Source: an uncultured Desulfobulbaceae bacterium (GTDB lineage Bacteria; Desulfobacterota; Desulfobulbia; Desulfobulbales; BM004). From it: 53,754 nucleotides of DNA. Shown here in pieces: positions 6,710 through 15,465 of this stretch. The translations under genes and the position numbers were made by a program. The stretch is taken from positions 1 to 53,754 of the forward strand of contig CAMYKS010000040.1 of assembly GCA_947259115.1 (NCBI GenBank). Reading direction: 5' to 3'. Numbering within the stretch: the stretch's first letter is position 1; each line of letters begins with the position of its first letter. Below the pieces are notes generated by a model. The model was not told the DNA's origin. It saw nothing but the letters and a program-made list of their open reading frames with translations, and made no database searches.

Positions 6710-8338
6710 ATGAAGGTGCGTACCTGTATAACGCCTGAAGGCAAGTTTATCTACGGTATCCATAAGCCGTCGTTTAAAAGCCGCAACCTGCGTGGCCATG
6801 ATTTTTTGCAGGTCCTGGGTCTCGATGCAGTGGATAACCCGGTGGAAAATACTCCTAATTTTCCTGCCGGGGACGTGGAAGAGGAACACGGGGTATGGAT
6901 CTTTGAGATACCCAACCCTTTGCCCTTTCGAGGCGTCACCTATATTGACCGGAGCTGGGCGGATGCAAAGGCCGTTGATCCGTTGTCTATTAATCTCCCT
7001 CCGCCGACTCCCACCTCAATGACCTCTTTTTTAAGCAAAAGTCTGCAATGCGATAAAAGCAGCCTCAAGGATATAGTCAATGAAGCTTTTGCGGAACTGC
7101 CTGAAACTGTGTTGTTGGCACTTGCAGCAACTTCAACTGACCCTGAAGATCTTATGAGACTTGCGGAAATGGTCTGTGAGTTTATTTATGATGACCAGAG
7201 CAGGTTGCCGGTCGGGCTTCGTTATGAAGAAGATGTTAAGGGGTGCCTGAGACCTAAAATCGTAAACCATGATTTATTTGAGGCACTGGTTAACAACATT
7301 TACCTGCCTGACATTTACAAGGAGGTCATGGTGCTGCGCCCGGGGGCGCAGGGCAGAAGCGAGATTGTAGGGGAGTGGCCGGCTGAACGTAACAGCCATG
7401 TATTCGAATATTTAAGGCGCAACAGCTATATTCCCTGGGGCCATTATGCCTCAAATATTGCCAACGACCTGGTGCGTTATTCGATTTCCGATCTTTCAGA
7501 TTTTGATTTTGAAGGGCTTCGCCATCTTTACTGCCAGCGCAGCTATATCAGGATCGCTGAGCAGTTGGGTATGCAAACGGTTGCCAGACGAAAATGTCTG
7601 ACAATATCAGAATTGGAAAAACTCAGGCAGGAGATTCTAAAAGAGATTGATACACAGGGTACAGGCTCATTGCAATTTGATGTGACCTTATGGGGCTGGA
7701 ATTACGGTTTTGATTTTACAGCCAGCGGTTACCGTCTGCATGCCTCCCATCAGCAGATCCACCAGCAGTATTCAATGGTCCCCAAACAGGTTGCTGCACA
7801 AGATACAGAGACAGGGAAGCTGTCTTCATACAGTTGCGGCGACCTTGTGGCTGATTTAATCAGGTCATATCAGAATGAGCATGACAGCAGTTTCTTTGCC
7901 GATTATGTAACTGCTGTCCGCAATAACAGAAGGATGGATGAGAAAAAAGACCTGCCAGTCGACCTGGTTGTTTTTGAAGATGAAAACGTCATGGTTTTTG
8001 TACCCAAGGCCCAGACCTCGCAATGGGAATTGCAGCTCATGACATTAGGGCCGGTTGGCAATATACTGGAAGCCGACACCGCTGTACGTAAATCACTGAA
8101 TGCCGGTATTTTGAACGCCATGCGGGTGTTGACCGGTTTGGGGGCTCGATTAATTACTGTGGTAGAGTATTCCAAGAGAATCGGAGCCAGAGACATTGAC
8201 CAGCGGCTGCTCTACTCTTTCCTGCCAAAGATCCCCTATTCCCTGGGGGCTTTTTCCGAAGCTGAATTACGCTTTATCAGCGGTCATTACCCTGAGGATT
8301 TTGCCATTGCATGCAGGGAACAGCTTGAAAGTCAGTAG
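6710..8338 (+). CDS. Conserved-looking 542-aa protein, possible HIT/GalT-like C-terminus
   Basis: I do not recognise this family with certainty. The N-terminal part (about 1-110) ends in a Pro-rich linker. The middle is helical and charged. The C-terminal third has VDLVVFEDENVMVFVPKA, then alternating strands and helices, and the motif SGYRLHASHQQIHQQ; together these recall histidine-triad/GalT-like nucleotide-binding folds. No classic HxHxH motif is present, so enzymatic activity is unproven. No signal peptide or membrane segment is seen. Codon use is like the neighbours. It ends 113 bp before trpB. Confidence 0.6.
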   Translation: MKVRTCITPEGKFIYGIHKPSFKSRNLRGHDFLQVLGLDAVDNPVENTPNFPAGDVEEEHGVWIFEIPNPLPFRGVTYIDRSWADAKAVDPLSINLPPPTPTSMTSFLSKSLQCDKSSLKDIVNEAFAELPETVLLALAATSTDPEDLMRLAEMVCEFIYDDQSRLPVGLRYEEDVKGCLRPKIVNHDLFEALVNNIYLPDIYKEVMVLRPGAQGRSEIVGEWPAERNSHVFEYLRRNSYIPWGHYASNIANDLVRYSISDLSDFDFEGLRHLYCQRSYIRIAEQLGMQTVARRKCLTISELEKLRQEILKEIDTQGTGSLQFDVTLWGWNYGFDFTASGYRLHASHQQIHQQYSMVPKQVAAQDTETGKLSSYSCGDLVADLIRSYQNEHDSSFFADYVTAVRNNRRMDEKKDLPVDLVVFEDENVMVFVPKAQTSQWELQLMTLGPVGNILEADTAVRKSLNAGILNAMRVLTGLGARLITVVEYSKRIGARDIDQRLLYSFLPKIPYSLGAFSEAELRFISGHYPEDFAIACREQLESQ

Positions 8339-8451
8339 CGCTTAGATTTTTTTCCGGCTCATAAAAAAACTGTTTTCTCCATACTGTTGTGGTAGAGTAT
8401 TGAACTTTTCAAAATCAGACAGGGAATGAAATTATATTAACGGAAGCAGCT

Positions 8452-9684
8452 ATGAAAAAGAAAGGCTACTACGGACACTGGGGAGGTGCTTTTGTTCCCG
8501 AGGTCCTTTTTGAAACATTTAAAGAGCTCAATGTTTTTTTTGAGGAAGTAAAGAAAGACAGCTCTTTTTGGCATGAGTATCTGCAGCTTATGTCAAGCTA
8601 CTCCTGCAGGCCTACGCCGCTCACCTATGCCGAAAATCTCAGCAAACATTTTGCCGGCGGTCACATTTACATCAAGCGTGAAGACCTTAATCATACAGGG
8701 GCGCACAAGGCCAATAACGTAATGGGCCAGGGACTTCTGGTCAAACGTATGGGTAAAAAGCGGGTTATTGCCGAGACCGGCGCCGGCCAGCATGGTGTGG
8801 CCACGGCCACCATGGCTGCCAAGTTCGGCTTTGATTGTACTATCTACATGGGTGAAGAGGATGTACAGCGGCAGCGGCCCAATGTTTTCTGGATGGAAAA
8901 AATGGGCGCCACCGTGGTGCCGGTGACCGACGGTTCAAAAACCCTGAAAGACGCGATCAACGAGGCATTCCGTGACTGGGTGACCAACATGGATTCCACC
9001 CATTATGTACTTGGCACAGTCTGCGGACCCCATCCTTTTCCTGAGATGGTGGCCTGGTTTCAGTCCATTATCGGTATTGAAGCCCGGGAGCAGATTCTGC
9101 AGGCTTTCGGCAAACTGCCGGACCGGGTCTACGCCTGTGTGGGCGGTGGTTCAAATGCCATGGGTATCTTCCAGGGATTTCTGCAGGATGAACAGGTGGG
9201 CCTTGTGGGTGTCGAAGCCGGCGGGAAGGGGTTGTCCACTGGAGAGCATGCCGCACGTTTGGCAGGCAGTGATGCCTCGCCCGGAGTGGCCCAGGGCTAT
9301 AAGACAATGTTCCTGCAGGACTCCGATGGCCAGATGCTTGATACGCATTCAGTGGCTGCAGGCCTTGATTACATCGGAGTCTCACCTATTTTAAGTGATT
9401 TATGGGAAAAGGGCAGGGTTCGTTTTGCAGCTGCAACCGATTCCGAGGTTATGGAAGCATTGGATCTGACCATGAAAAAGGAAGGCATCATCCCGGCTCT
9501 GGAGTCGGCGCACGGATTTGTGCAGGCCTTTAAGGAAGCCTCTGACCTGGGCAGGGACGAGGCGCTCATCATTAATATGTCAGGCAGGGGTGACAAGGAT
9601 ATCTTTACCATTGCCAATGCCTATGGGGACCCGTCCTGGAAAGAGTTTATAATAGAGAGAGCTGAGCAGTATAAGAAAGGCTGA
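8452..9684 (+). CDS. trpB: Tryptophan synthase beta chain
   Basis: A 410-aa PLP enzyme that condenses indole with serine to give tryptophan. The PLP lysine is Lys86 in HTGAHKANN. The phosphate-binding loop GGGSNAMG and the C-terminal MSGRGDKD are present. Length and sequence are those of the standard TrpB1 type that pairs with TrpA. GGAAG precedes the ATG. The usual partner gene trpA follows after a 134-bp inverted repeat but is broken (see 9819-10572). TrpB alone can still use free indole, though weakly without an intact alpha chain. Confidence 0.97.
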   Translation: MKKKGYYGHWGGAFVPEVLFETFKELNVFFEEVKKDSSFWHEYLQLMSSYSCRPTPLTYAENLSKHFAGGHIYIKREDLNHTGAHKANNVMGQGLLVKRMGKKRVIAETGAGQHGVATATMAAKFGFDCTIYMGEEDVQRQRPNVFWMEKMGATVVPVTDGSKTLKDAINEAFRDWVTNMDSTHYVLGTVCGPHPFPEMVAWFQSIIGIEAREQILQAFGKLPDRVYACVGGGSNAMGIFQGFLQDEQVGLVGVEAGGKGLSTGEHAARLAGSDASPGVAQGYKTMFLQDSDGQMLDTHSVAAGLDYIGVSPILSDLWEKGRVRFAAATDSEVMEALDLTMKKEGIIPALESAHGFVQAFKEASDLGRDEALIINMSGRGDKDIFTIANAYGDPSWKEFIIERAEQYKKG

Positions 9685-9686
9685 AG

Positions 9687-9797
9687 TACTTAAAGTGACT
9701 AAAGTGAGCTAAAGTGACTAAAGTTATAACTTTTCTTGTATTTTATAAATTTTTTATCACTTTAGTCACTTGTAACTTTAGCTCACTTTAGGCACTC
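9687..9797 (+). repeat. Long inverted repeat between trpB and trpA
   Basis: CTAAAGTGAGCTAAAGT (9699-9715) is exactly complementary to 9775-9791, and GTGACTAAAGT (9714-9724) to 9759-9769. Together they give a stem of nearly 28 bp with a small bulge and an AT-rich loop. The arms consist of CTAAAGTGA-like units repeated in tandem. It may attenuate or uncouple trpB from trpA. Confidence 0.8.
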
Positions 9798-9818
9798 ATA
9801 TATTTTAGGTAACAAGAT

Positions 9819-10572
9819 ATGTCGAAATTGGAAGAAGCTATAAGAACACGATTGCGGGATCGTGAAATCCTTCTCATGACCCACCTGGTGCTGGGGTATC
9901 CCTCATTTGATGTGAACAGGGAGGTTATCCGCCAGATGGTGGAAAACGGTGTGGACCTGATCGAGATGCAGATCCCCTTTTCAGAGCCCATGGCGGATGG
10001 CCCCATGATCCTGAAAGCCAACCAGGAATCAATCGCCAGGGGGGCAAAGGTTGGGCAGTGTTTAGAGTTCGCCAAAGAGATGACAGCAGAATTTCATATT
10101 CCTTTCCTGTTCATGACCTATTACAACATTCTTTACAAGCATGGACTCGAAGAGTTCATAAACCGTGCCCATGACATCAATATCCAGGGTTTTATTGTTC
10201 CTGACCTGCCACCTGAAGAGGGCAGGGAATACCTTGAGCATTTGAAAAGCCGCAATATGGCGCCAATCCAGATCTTTGCTCCCACATCGTCCAAGGAACG
10301 CATGCAAGAGCTGGCCCAGAACGGCGCCGGCTTTATATACTGTGTCGCCCGCCGTGGTGTAACCGGCCAAAAGACGGACTTTGACCAGGATTTCAACGAG
10401 TATATCAAGCGCTGCCGCAGTGCAACAGGTTTGCCCCTGGCAGTTGGCTTCGGTATACGCTCAAAGTCTGACGGGCAAGGCTGATATTGCCGTCATAGGA
10501 ACCGAGACCATCCGCCTGGTGGATGAAATGGGAGCTGCTGCGGTGGGCCCCTTTATTGCCGGGCTGCGCTAG
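9819..10572 (+). pseudogene. trpA: Tryptophan synthase alpha chain, frameshifted
   Basis: The first 221 codons give a normal TrpA: the catalytic Glu in LIEMQIPFSEPMADG, the loop FAPTSS, and the phosphate-site LAVGFGI. The frame then stops at TGA 10482-10484. The rest of the protein (LTGKADIAVIGTETIRLVDE to GPFIAGLR) continues in the +1 frame from 10468. Compared with typical TrpA, about five residues between GIRSK and LTGKAD are missing with one base left over, which fits a 14-bp deletion. The truncated product would lack the last barrel strand and helices. The final TAG lies in the terminal repeat of the MITE-like element at 10569, so the 3' end is also altered. A sequencing or assembly error remains possible. 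Confidence 0.85.
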
Positions 10573-10726
10573 CCCGCTTTTTCACAAGCTGAGACATCCG
10601 TATAGACTGCTGTGTGATCCGTTTCGCATACTAAAGTATCGAAGTCTCCCTTTTCGGTCACTTATCTGCTCAAACGACTTACACTTTACCTATCCGGCGT
10701 CTCGAGTCGTGAAAAATGAGGGCTAG
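10569..10726 (+). repeat. MITE-like palindromic repeat, copy 1
   Basis: A 158-bp element whose ends form imperfect inverted repeats of about 27 bp (CTAGCCCGCTTTTTCAC... and ...GTGAAAAATGAGGGCTAG). The inner palindrome ATACTAAAGTAT lies near the centre. Near-identical copies are at 13330-13486 (reverse orientation) and 30909-31102. It begins inside the stop codon of trpA and contains no gene. Confidence 0.85.
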
Positions 10727-10810
10727 GAGTTTTCAGGAAAGGGATTTTCACAACTCAAATTCTGTCATTTTTCGTCGTTTTTTCCAGGAATATCATCCTG
10801 TTCCGGATCG

Positions 10811-11239
10811 TTATGGCGTGATCAAAAACCACACATCTCCTAAACCATGTCCAAAGGTGTCCCCCGGGTACTTGTCATTTTTGAAATAGTATAATGGCAT
10901 GCCCTTGTATGTCGTCTGATGTTTTCCGTCAGTTCTTGTTATGGTAGCAAAGTCACCGGTCTCGCAACCTTCAATTACTGCGGCCGGATCAACATGGAAA
11001 GGCGGCCAGTTGACAGCACAGCCCTCGATGCAATTACTGGTGTCTTGTTCATCCTTGGCAAAAGAGTATAGCGTCATACTGTTGCCGTCGGCTAGAAACC
11101 TGCCAATCATTTCCTTTTCCATGATTTTAACACCGACCGTTTCATTGGCCATTGCCATGGTTTGAGCGGATAGTAAAATGCTAGTAGAAAGGAAGCTGAA
11201 AATAATTAATACCCAAAAAGCAGGAACGTTTTGTTTCAT
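10811..11239 (-). CDS. Secreted COG4315-type repeat protein (Lipoprotein_15 family)
   Basis: This 142-aa protein has an N-terminal signal sequence (hydrophobic 9-25, cleavage probably after MAMA near residue 31). Two copies of the Yx(F/W/Y)xxD-type unit follow: LYSFAKDEQDTSNCIEGCAVNWPPF and, near the end, LYYFKNDKYPGDTFGHGLGDVWF, the layout of the COG4315/PF03640 family. Two Cys in the first repeat (NCIEGC) could form a disulphide. There is no lipobox, so it is likely periplasmic rather than lipidated. The family's function is unknown. Confidence 0.82.
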   Translation of the reverse strand: MKQNVPAFWVLIIFSFLSTSILLSAQTMAMANETVGVKIMEKEMIGRFLADGNSMTLYSFAKDEQDTSNCIEGCAVNWPPFHVDPAAVIEGCETGDFATITRTDGKHQTTYKGMPLYYFKNDKYPGDTFGHGLGDVWFLITP

Positions 11240-11539
11240 ACAGTATGTCTCAAAAAATATTTTTCAGGAAGCGTTATAACCTTTAAGATTAAAATATGTA
11301 TGGGAGATTTTGTCAATGAAAGGTCTTGATGGCGTAATGTAAGGAAAACAGTCATGGTATGCCTGCCAGGTGAGCAGCGTTTCATTAGACCTTGACCTGA
11401 CAACAGAATCAGGTAATATCTCTGACATTTTGAAAATGACGGAAGGCAAATAGTATAAATCGTACCTGGGCACCTGTATAGTAATAGCCATGAAATATTG
11501 GCAGGTGTTCAGTGCGGAAGTATGGGCAAGGAGAACAAA

Positions 11540-13312
11540 ATGACAGCAACCATCAATGAAGAACTGGGAACCACAGAGGCGAAGTGGAATCTTACTGATC
11601 TATACAGCGGTTACGATGATCCACAGATTGAGGAGGATATTAAGCAGTGCGAAAAGGAAGCGGCCTCTATTAATAATGATTTCAGCACCAGGGTAGCTGA
11701 TCTGTCCGAAGCAGAGCTCAATGGCTTGGTACGTCGCCTGGAAGACATGAGTGTCGTTCTTGGCAAGCTTTCCACCTTTGCCTTTCTTAATTTTGCCACC
11801 CGGACCCATGACCAGCAGGTAAGTGGGTTTCTGCAGCGTTTGCGTGAAATTGGCAGTCGCATTGGCAAGGATACTGTCTTTTTCGAGTTGGAATGGAATA
11901 AGGTTGACGAGGAGAGAGCAACAGCTCAACTTAACTCGGAAGCACTTGTCCATTACCGGCATTTCCTTGCCAATATGCGCAAGTATGCGGATCATCAGCT
12001 TTCCCAGGTTGAAGAGAGACTGCTGCTGGAATGTGCCCCCGTCGGCCGGGGCAGCTGGACCTCCCTTTTTGAAAAGATCATGGGACATCAGAAATTCGGG
12101 CCGGAGCAGCGCAGCGAAGAAGAGGTGTTGTCTGACCTTTACAGCCCGGATCGTGAGGTGCGGAAGCAGGCTGCTGTAGATCTCACCGGGGGTTTGAACA
12201 GCCAACTCCATGTTCTGACCCATATTTTCAACACCCTGCTGGCGGACAAGATGATCAGCGACCGGCTCCGCAAGTATCCGGGCTGGGTCAGTTCCATGAA
12301 CCTGGGGAATGAACTGGAAGATAAAACTGTGGAGATGCTGATTGAAGCCACTGTCAAACGCTATGATATCCCGACACGTTATTATCAGGTTAAAAAGGCA
12401 ATACTCGGTCTTGATGAACTCCGGGATTATGATCGCTACGCGCCCCTGCCGCATCTGCCTGACAAAAAAATATCCTGGGATGATTGTAGAACAATGGTGC
12501 TCAAAGCCTTTGGAGAATTTTCACCCCGCATGGCGGAAATAGCCGGTTACTTTTTTGACAGGGAATGGATCCACGCCCCGCTGCAGGAAGGCAAAAGGGG
12601 CGGGGCCTTTGCCCACCCCTGCGTGCCGGATGTCCACCCCTATGTGCTGGTCAACTATACCGGCAACCTGCGCGATGTGTCCACCGTTGCCCATGAACTG
12701 GGACACGGCGTGCACCAGTATCTGTCCGCAGAGCAGGGATATTACAACAGCGACACTCCCTTGGTGCTGGCTGAAACAGCTTCAGTATTTGCCGAACTCC
12801 TGGTCTTTAACTCCCAGCTGGAGCTGTTGCAGGACAAGGAGGAGCGAAACGCCTTTATCTGCCAGAAGCTTGAATCCATATTTGCCACGGTATTCCGCCA
12901 GATCTCCATGAACCGCTTTGAAGATAAGGTGCACAACGCCAGAAGGGAGCAGGGAGAATTAAAGACTGAAGAGGTGACAGATTTCTGGTTGTCAACCCAG
13001 AGGGAGATGTTCGGCGATTCCGTAACCCTGTCTGAAGATTATGGAATCTGGTGGTCGTATATCCCCCATTTTCTGCATACGCCGGGGTATGTATATTCCT
13101 ATGCCTTTGGCGAATTGCTCGTACTGGCCCTTTACGCTCTTTACAAAAAGGAAGGTGAGGCTTTTGTGCCTAAATATATGGATCTTCTTGCTGCCGGCGG
13201 CAGCCAAACGCCTTACAAGCTCCTGGAGTCGTTCGGCTTGGATCCGGATGACCCTGAATTCTGGAATTCCGGCCTGCAGATCATTGATGATATGCTGAAG
13301 CTGGTAGAGTAG
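11540..13312 (+). CDS. pepF: Oligoendopeptidase F, M3 family
   Basis: A 590-aa cytoplasmic zinc endopeptidase that degrades peptides. The M3 zinc motif HELGHGVHQ is in the C-terminal half, with the third ligand Glu in LVLAETASVFAE about 28 residues later and the substrate-binding segment FLHTPGYVYSYAFGELL near the end. The start at 11540 (MTATINEEL) has AAGGAG at an ideal distance; an upstream ATG at 11498 lacks support. No signal peptide is seen. It is probably a single-gene unit, with a MITE-like repeat 17 bp after its stop. Confidence 0.93.
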   Translation: MTATINEELGTTEAKWNLTDLYSGYDDPQIEEDIKQCEKEAASINNDFSTRVADLSEAELNGLVRRLEDMSVVLGKLSTFAFLNFATRTHDQQVSGFLQRLREIGSRIGKDTVFFELEWNKVDEERATAQLNSEALVHYRHFLANMRKYADHQLSQVEERLLLECAPVGRGSWTSLFEKIMGHQKFGPEQRSEEEVLSDLYSPDREVRKQAAVDLTGGLNSQLHVLTHIFNTLLADKMISDRLRKYPGWVSSMNLGNELEDKTVEMLIEATVKRYDIPTRYYQVKKAILGLDELRDYDRYAPLPHLPDKKISWDDCRTMVLKAFGEFSPRMAEIAGYFFDREWIHAPLQEGKRGGAFAHPCVPDVHPYVLVNYTGNLRDVSTVAHELGHGVHQYLSAEQGYYNSDTPLVLAETASVFAELLVFNSQLELLQDKEERNAFICQKLESIFATVFRQISMNRFEDKVHNARREQGELKTEEVTDFWLSTQREMFGDSVTLSEDYGIWWSYIPHFLHTPGYVYSYAFGELLVLALYALYKKEGEAFVPKYMDLLAAGGSQTPYKLLESFGLDPDDPEFWNSGLQIIDDMLKLVE

Positions 13313-13329
13313 GGAAGTCAATCCAGCCC

Positions 13330-13486
13330 CTAGCCCGCATTTTTCACGAGTCGAGACGCCGGATAGACAAAGTGTAAGTCGTTTGTGCAGATAAGTGACC
13401 GAAAAGGGAGACTTCGATACTTTAGTATGCGAAATGCCTAACACTGAAGGTTATACGGATGTTTCGGCTTGCCCGAAGGGTGAATA
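13330..13486 (-). repeat. MITE-like palindromic repeat, copy 2
   Basis: The reverse-complement orientation of the 10569-10726 element. It shares the terminal CTAGCCCGCATTTTTCAC end, the GTGACCGAAAAGGGAGACTT block and the central ATACTTTAGTAT palindrome. It lies just after pepF and may act as a transcription barrier. The remaining 13487-13669 shows nothing recognisable. Confidence 0.85.
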
Positions 13487-13669
13487 GTTTTAAAAAAATC
13501 TATTCAGTCACTTGGTACAAACAGTAACCGGACAAACACACTGGAAATATAAAATTTAAAACATAAAAACAGATAGTTATACTAATTTCTCAAAACTGTT
13601 CATGAAATATTCGGGCTAGCCAAAGCATACTGCAGTGAAAGGCAAAACCAGCTGCATACCCCGGTCCCA

Positions 13670-14308
13670 TCACGCCTGAACATTTTGCGTCGGGCGTATT
13701 AATACCCGCATCAGCCAATACAACACCATTGCGTTGAACAAATGCCAGACAAAATGGGTGCCCAATGGAAATGAATCGCACAGCAGCTGATCGATGCTGC
13801 GAAGAGTGACTGAAACGCAGAACAGGCCGATTACAGTAAACATGGTCTTGGTACCTCCTAAGCTCTGTAAAACACTAGCAAGAGCCATCATGAGCAATGC
13901 CAGCACTGCAGGCAGATACATTACCGAACCGTTAAGAAAGTCTGCAGGCAACCACAGGCCGACAGCCACATTCAATAACAGAAACAGCGCCAAGCAAACC
14001 GAAATCCAAACCAGGGATAAACCTAAAACATGTGCCAGATAGCTGTGCAAATAGACAAACATGAAGGCAAAGATCGGAAGTTTGTCCGCCTGCTCGGACC
14101 ATGGCGTGGCCAGGGTGTGCCAGAGAAAACTTCCCAGCCCGACACAGCCGACCAGCAATGTCAGAAAATAAATATCCCACGGTACACGCTGCCGTTGTCG
14201 AAGCAGCAGGCGAAAGAGCAGTAAAGCGGCAAGAACAAAGGCAGCATTGGTCAAGGCATTAATCGGCTCGGCCCAAAAGCTGTCACCCAAACGTTCGCAG
14301 TATTCCAT
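13670..14308 (-). CDS. Ceramidase-domain (CREST superfamily) membrane protein
   Basis: This 212-aa protein has about seven hydrophobic segments. It opens with MEYCERLGDSFWAEPINALTN, the typical start of bacterial ceramidase-domain proteins. The conserved residues of the CREST hydrolase superfamily can be placed: Glu/Asn near the N-terminus, SFLWHT (Ser, His), an Asp in EQADKLPIF, and a late His pair in GTHFVWHLFNA, giving a membrane-embedded zinc site. Alkaline ceramidases cleave ceramide amides; the bacterial substrate is unknown. Confidence 0.8.
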   Translation of the reverse strand: MEYCERLGDSFWAEPINALTNAAFVLAALLLFRLLLRQRQRVPWDIYFLTLLVGCVGLGSFLWHTLATPWSEQADKLPIFAFMFVYLHSYLAHVLGLSLVWISVCLALFLLLNVAVGLWLPADFLNGSVMYLPAVLALLMMALASVLQSLGGTKTMFTVIGLFCVSVTLRSIDQLLCDSFPLGTHFVWHLFNAMVLYWLMRVLIRPTQNVQA

Positions 14309-14497
14309 CAGTCAAATAGGCCGGGGCCATGGGGGGATTATTTTCTGGCTTTAGAGCGTTCAAAGTCATATGATCGGTCTCTCCTTAAAAAAATCGCATA
14401 TCGCTCACGTGTCCCATTGGAGAATATCATTATATTTTGCAGTTACTATACGAAACAGAACCAGACGTTACCGGTATATATTTTTTGCCCACTTCTC

Positions 14498-14553
14498 TGC
14501 AGCCAGGCAGCAGCAGACAAAGCTGCCCTGCTGCCGTCACCGACTAAAACCTG
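14498..14553 (-). repeat. 56-bp direct repeat, left copy (3'-end fragment of a trxB-like gene)
   Basis: It matches 16782-16837 at 55 of 56 bases. That second copy encodes the C-terminal residues of the thioredoxin-reductase-like protein (QVLVGDGSR...AAAWLQ). Here the fragment has no rest-of-gene attached. A shared 13-bp TTACCGGTATATA lies 17 bp beyond it and also in the gap after the right copy. The two copies enclose the genes at 14572 and 15466. Confidence 0.9.
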
Positions 14554-14571
14554 TATAAAAGCAAGGCATCA

Positions 14572-15354
14572 TTAAGCAGCCTGTCTGTCAATTTCTCCCA
14601 GCTTGTCCCTCAGGTTTTTCTGTCGCTTCGCTGCAGTATCAGTATATTTGTTGATATCAAGGTTGAGGTTCTTAATGAAAAGCGTTTCCAGTTCTTTCGG
14701 CATTCCTTTTATGGACAAGCTTGCCCGCTCCCGAATACCTTCGAATATCCTTATTTTTTCATCCAGAAAATCTGTGGCGTCAAGCCCAAGACCCGCTATG
14801 TGGTCACCGTATCTGTGCAAACGACTCTGCAGTAAATGAATATATTCACCAAGCAGGAATTCGGTTGCAACAACAAACGGCTTTGGAGGGTCTTTCGACA
14901 GTGTATTAAGGGCGTTGATGATATCAAACAGGCTGTCGGAATAACTTATCAGTAATTCACGATATTCCTGGTCAATCAGTTCTGCTTCTTTCAGTTTTTC
15001 GTCAAAGCGGGCAATTTTTGCCCACCAGATAGACATCATAAAGCCCAAGGTAACAGCGAATAAACTGGTAACAATGACTTTCATAGCATAGAGCGGCCCA
15101 TAGAGGATGTCACTGCTTTCGAACAGAAATGCCGACCCGGCAAAGAGCAATGAAAAGATTACCAACAGCGCAAACTGGGGGTTATTGAATCTGTTCTGCT
15201 TCAGCTTCGACCTGGCGGTTTTCAACCATACACCATGGGTCAATTCACAGTGATTTACACCACTTTTTTTAGCACTGCTCAATGCCAACACCCCTTCAGT
15301 GCTTGACTCAGTTTGCTGCTCTTTTGAAATGCTGTTTTTTACATAGTCAGTCAT
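14572..15354 (-). CDS. Membrane-anchored coiled protein of unknown function
   Basis: The protein has 260 residues. A polar N-terminal 55 residues is followed by two transmembrane helices (about 61-79 and 90-113), then a long charged helical cytoplasmic domain containing LIDQEYRELLISYSDSLFDI and ending KRQKNLRDKLGEID. I recognise no family motif. It lies 111 bp after the secreted protein gene at 15466-16323, in the same direction, so the two are probably an operon. Both sit within the segment enclosed by 56-bp direct repeats. Confidence 0.6.
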   Translation of the reverse strand: MTDYVKNSISKEQQTESSTEGVLALSSAKKSGVNHCELTHGVWLKTARSKLKQNRFNNPQFALLVIFSLLFAGSAFLFESSDILYGPLYAMKVIVTSLFAVTLGFMMSIWWAKIARFDEKLKEAELIDQEYRELLISYSDSLFDIINALNTLSKDPPKPFVVATEFLLGEYIHLLQSRLHRYGDHIAGLGLDATDFLDEKIRIFEGIRERASLSIKGMPKELETLFIKNLNLDINKYTDTAAKRQKNLRDKLGEIDRQAA

Positions 15355-15465
15355 GTCGTGAATCCTTGTTGAGAGGTAATATGTTTAGATTGTTTCCCGT
15401 GTTCATACAGCTAAATTGCCTCTGTCAAGACGGCTGCGTTCAGTGCGCGGCTGATTGGTTGCTTC

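Noticed and set aside
10440..10490. Programmed +1 frameshift in trpA
   Set aside because: A +1 slip at GGC-TGA would restore the C-terminus, but four to five conserved residues are also missing and there is no known slippery site or stimulator. A deletion is simpler.
11264..11491. 75-codon minus-strand frame upstream of pepF
   Set aside because: There is no Shine-Dalgarno sequence, no recognisable motif and unusual composition. I could not support it as a gene.
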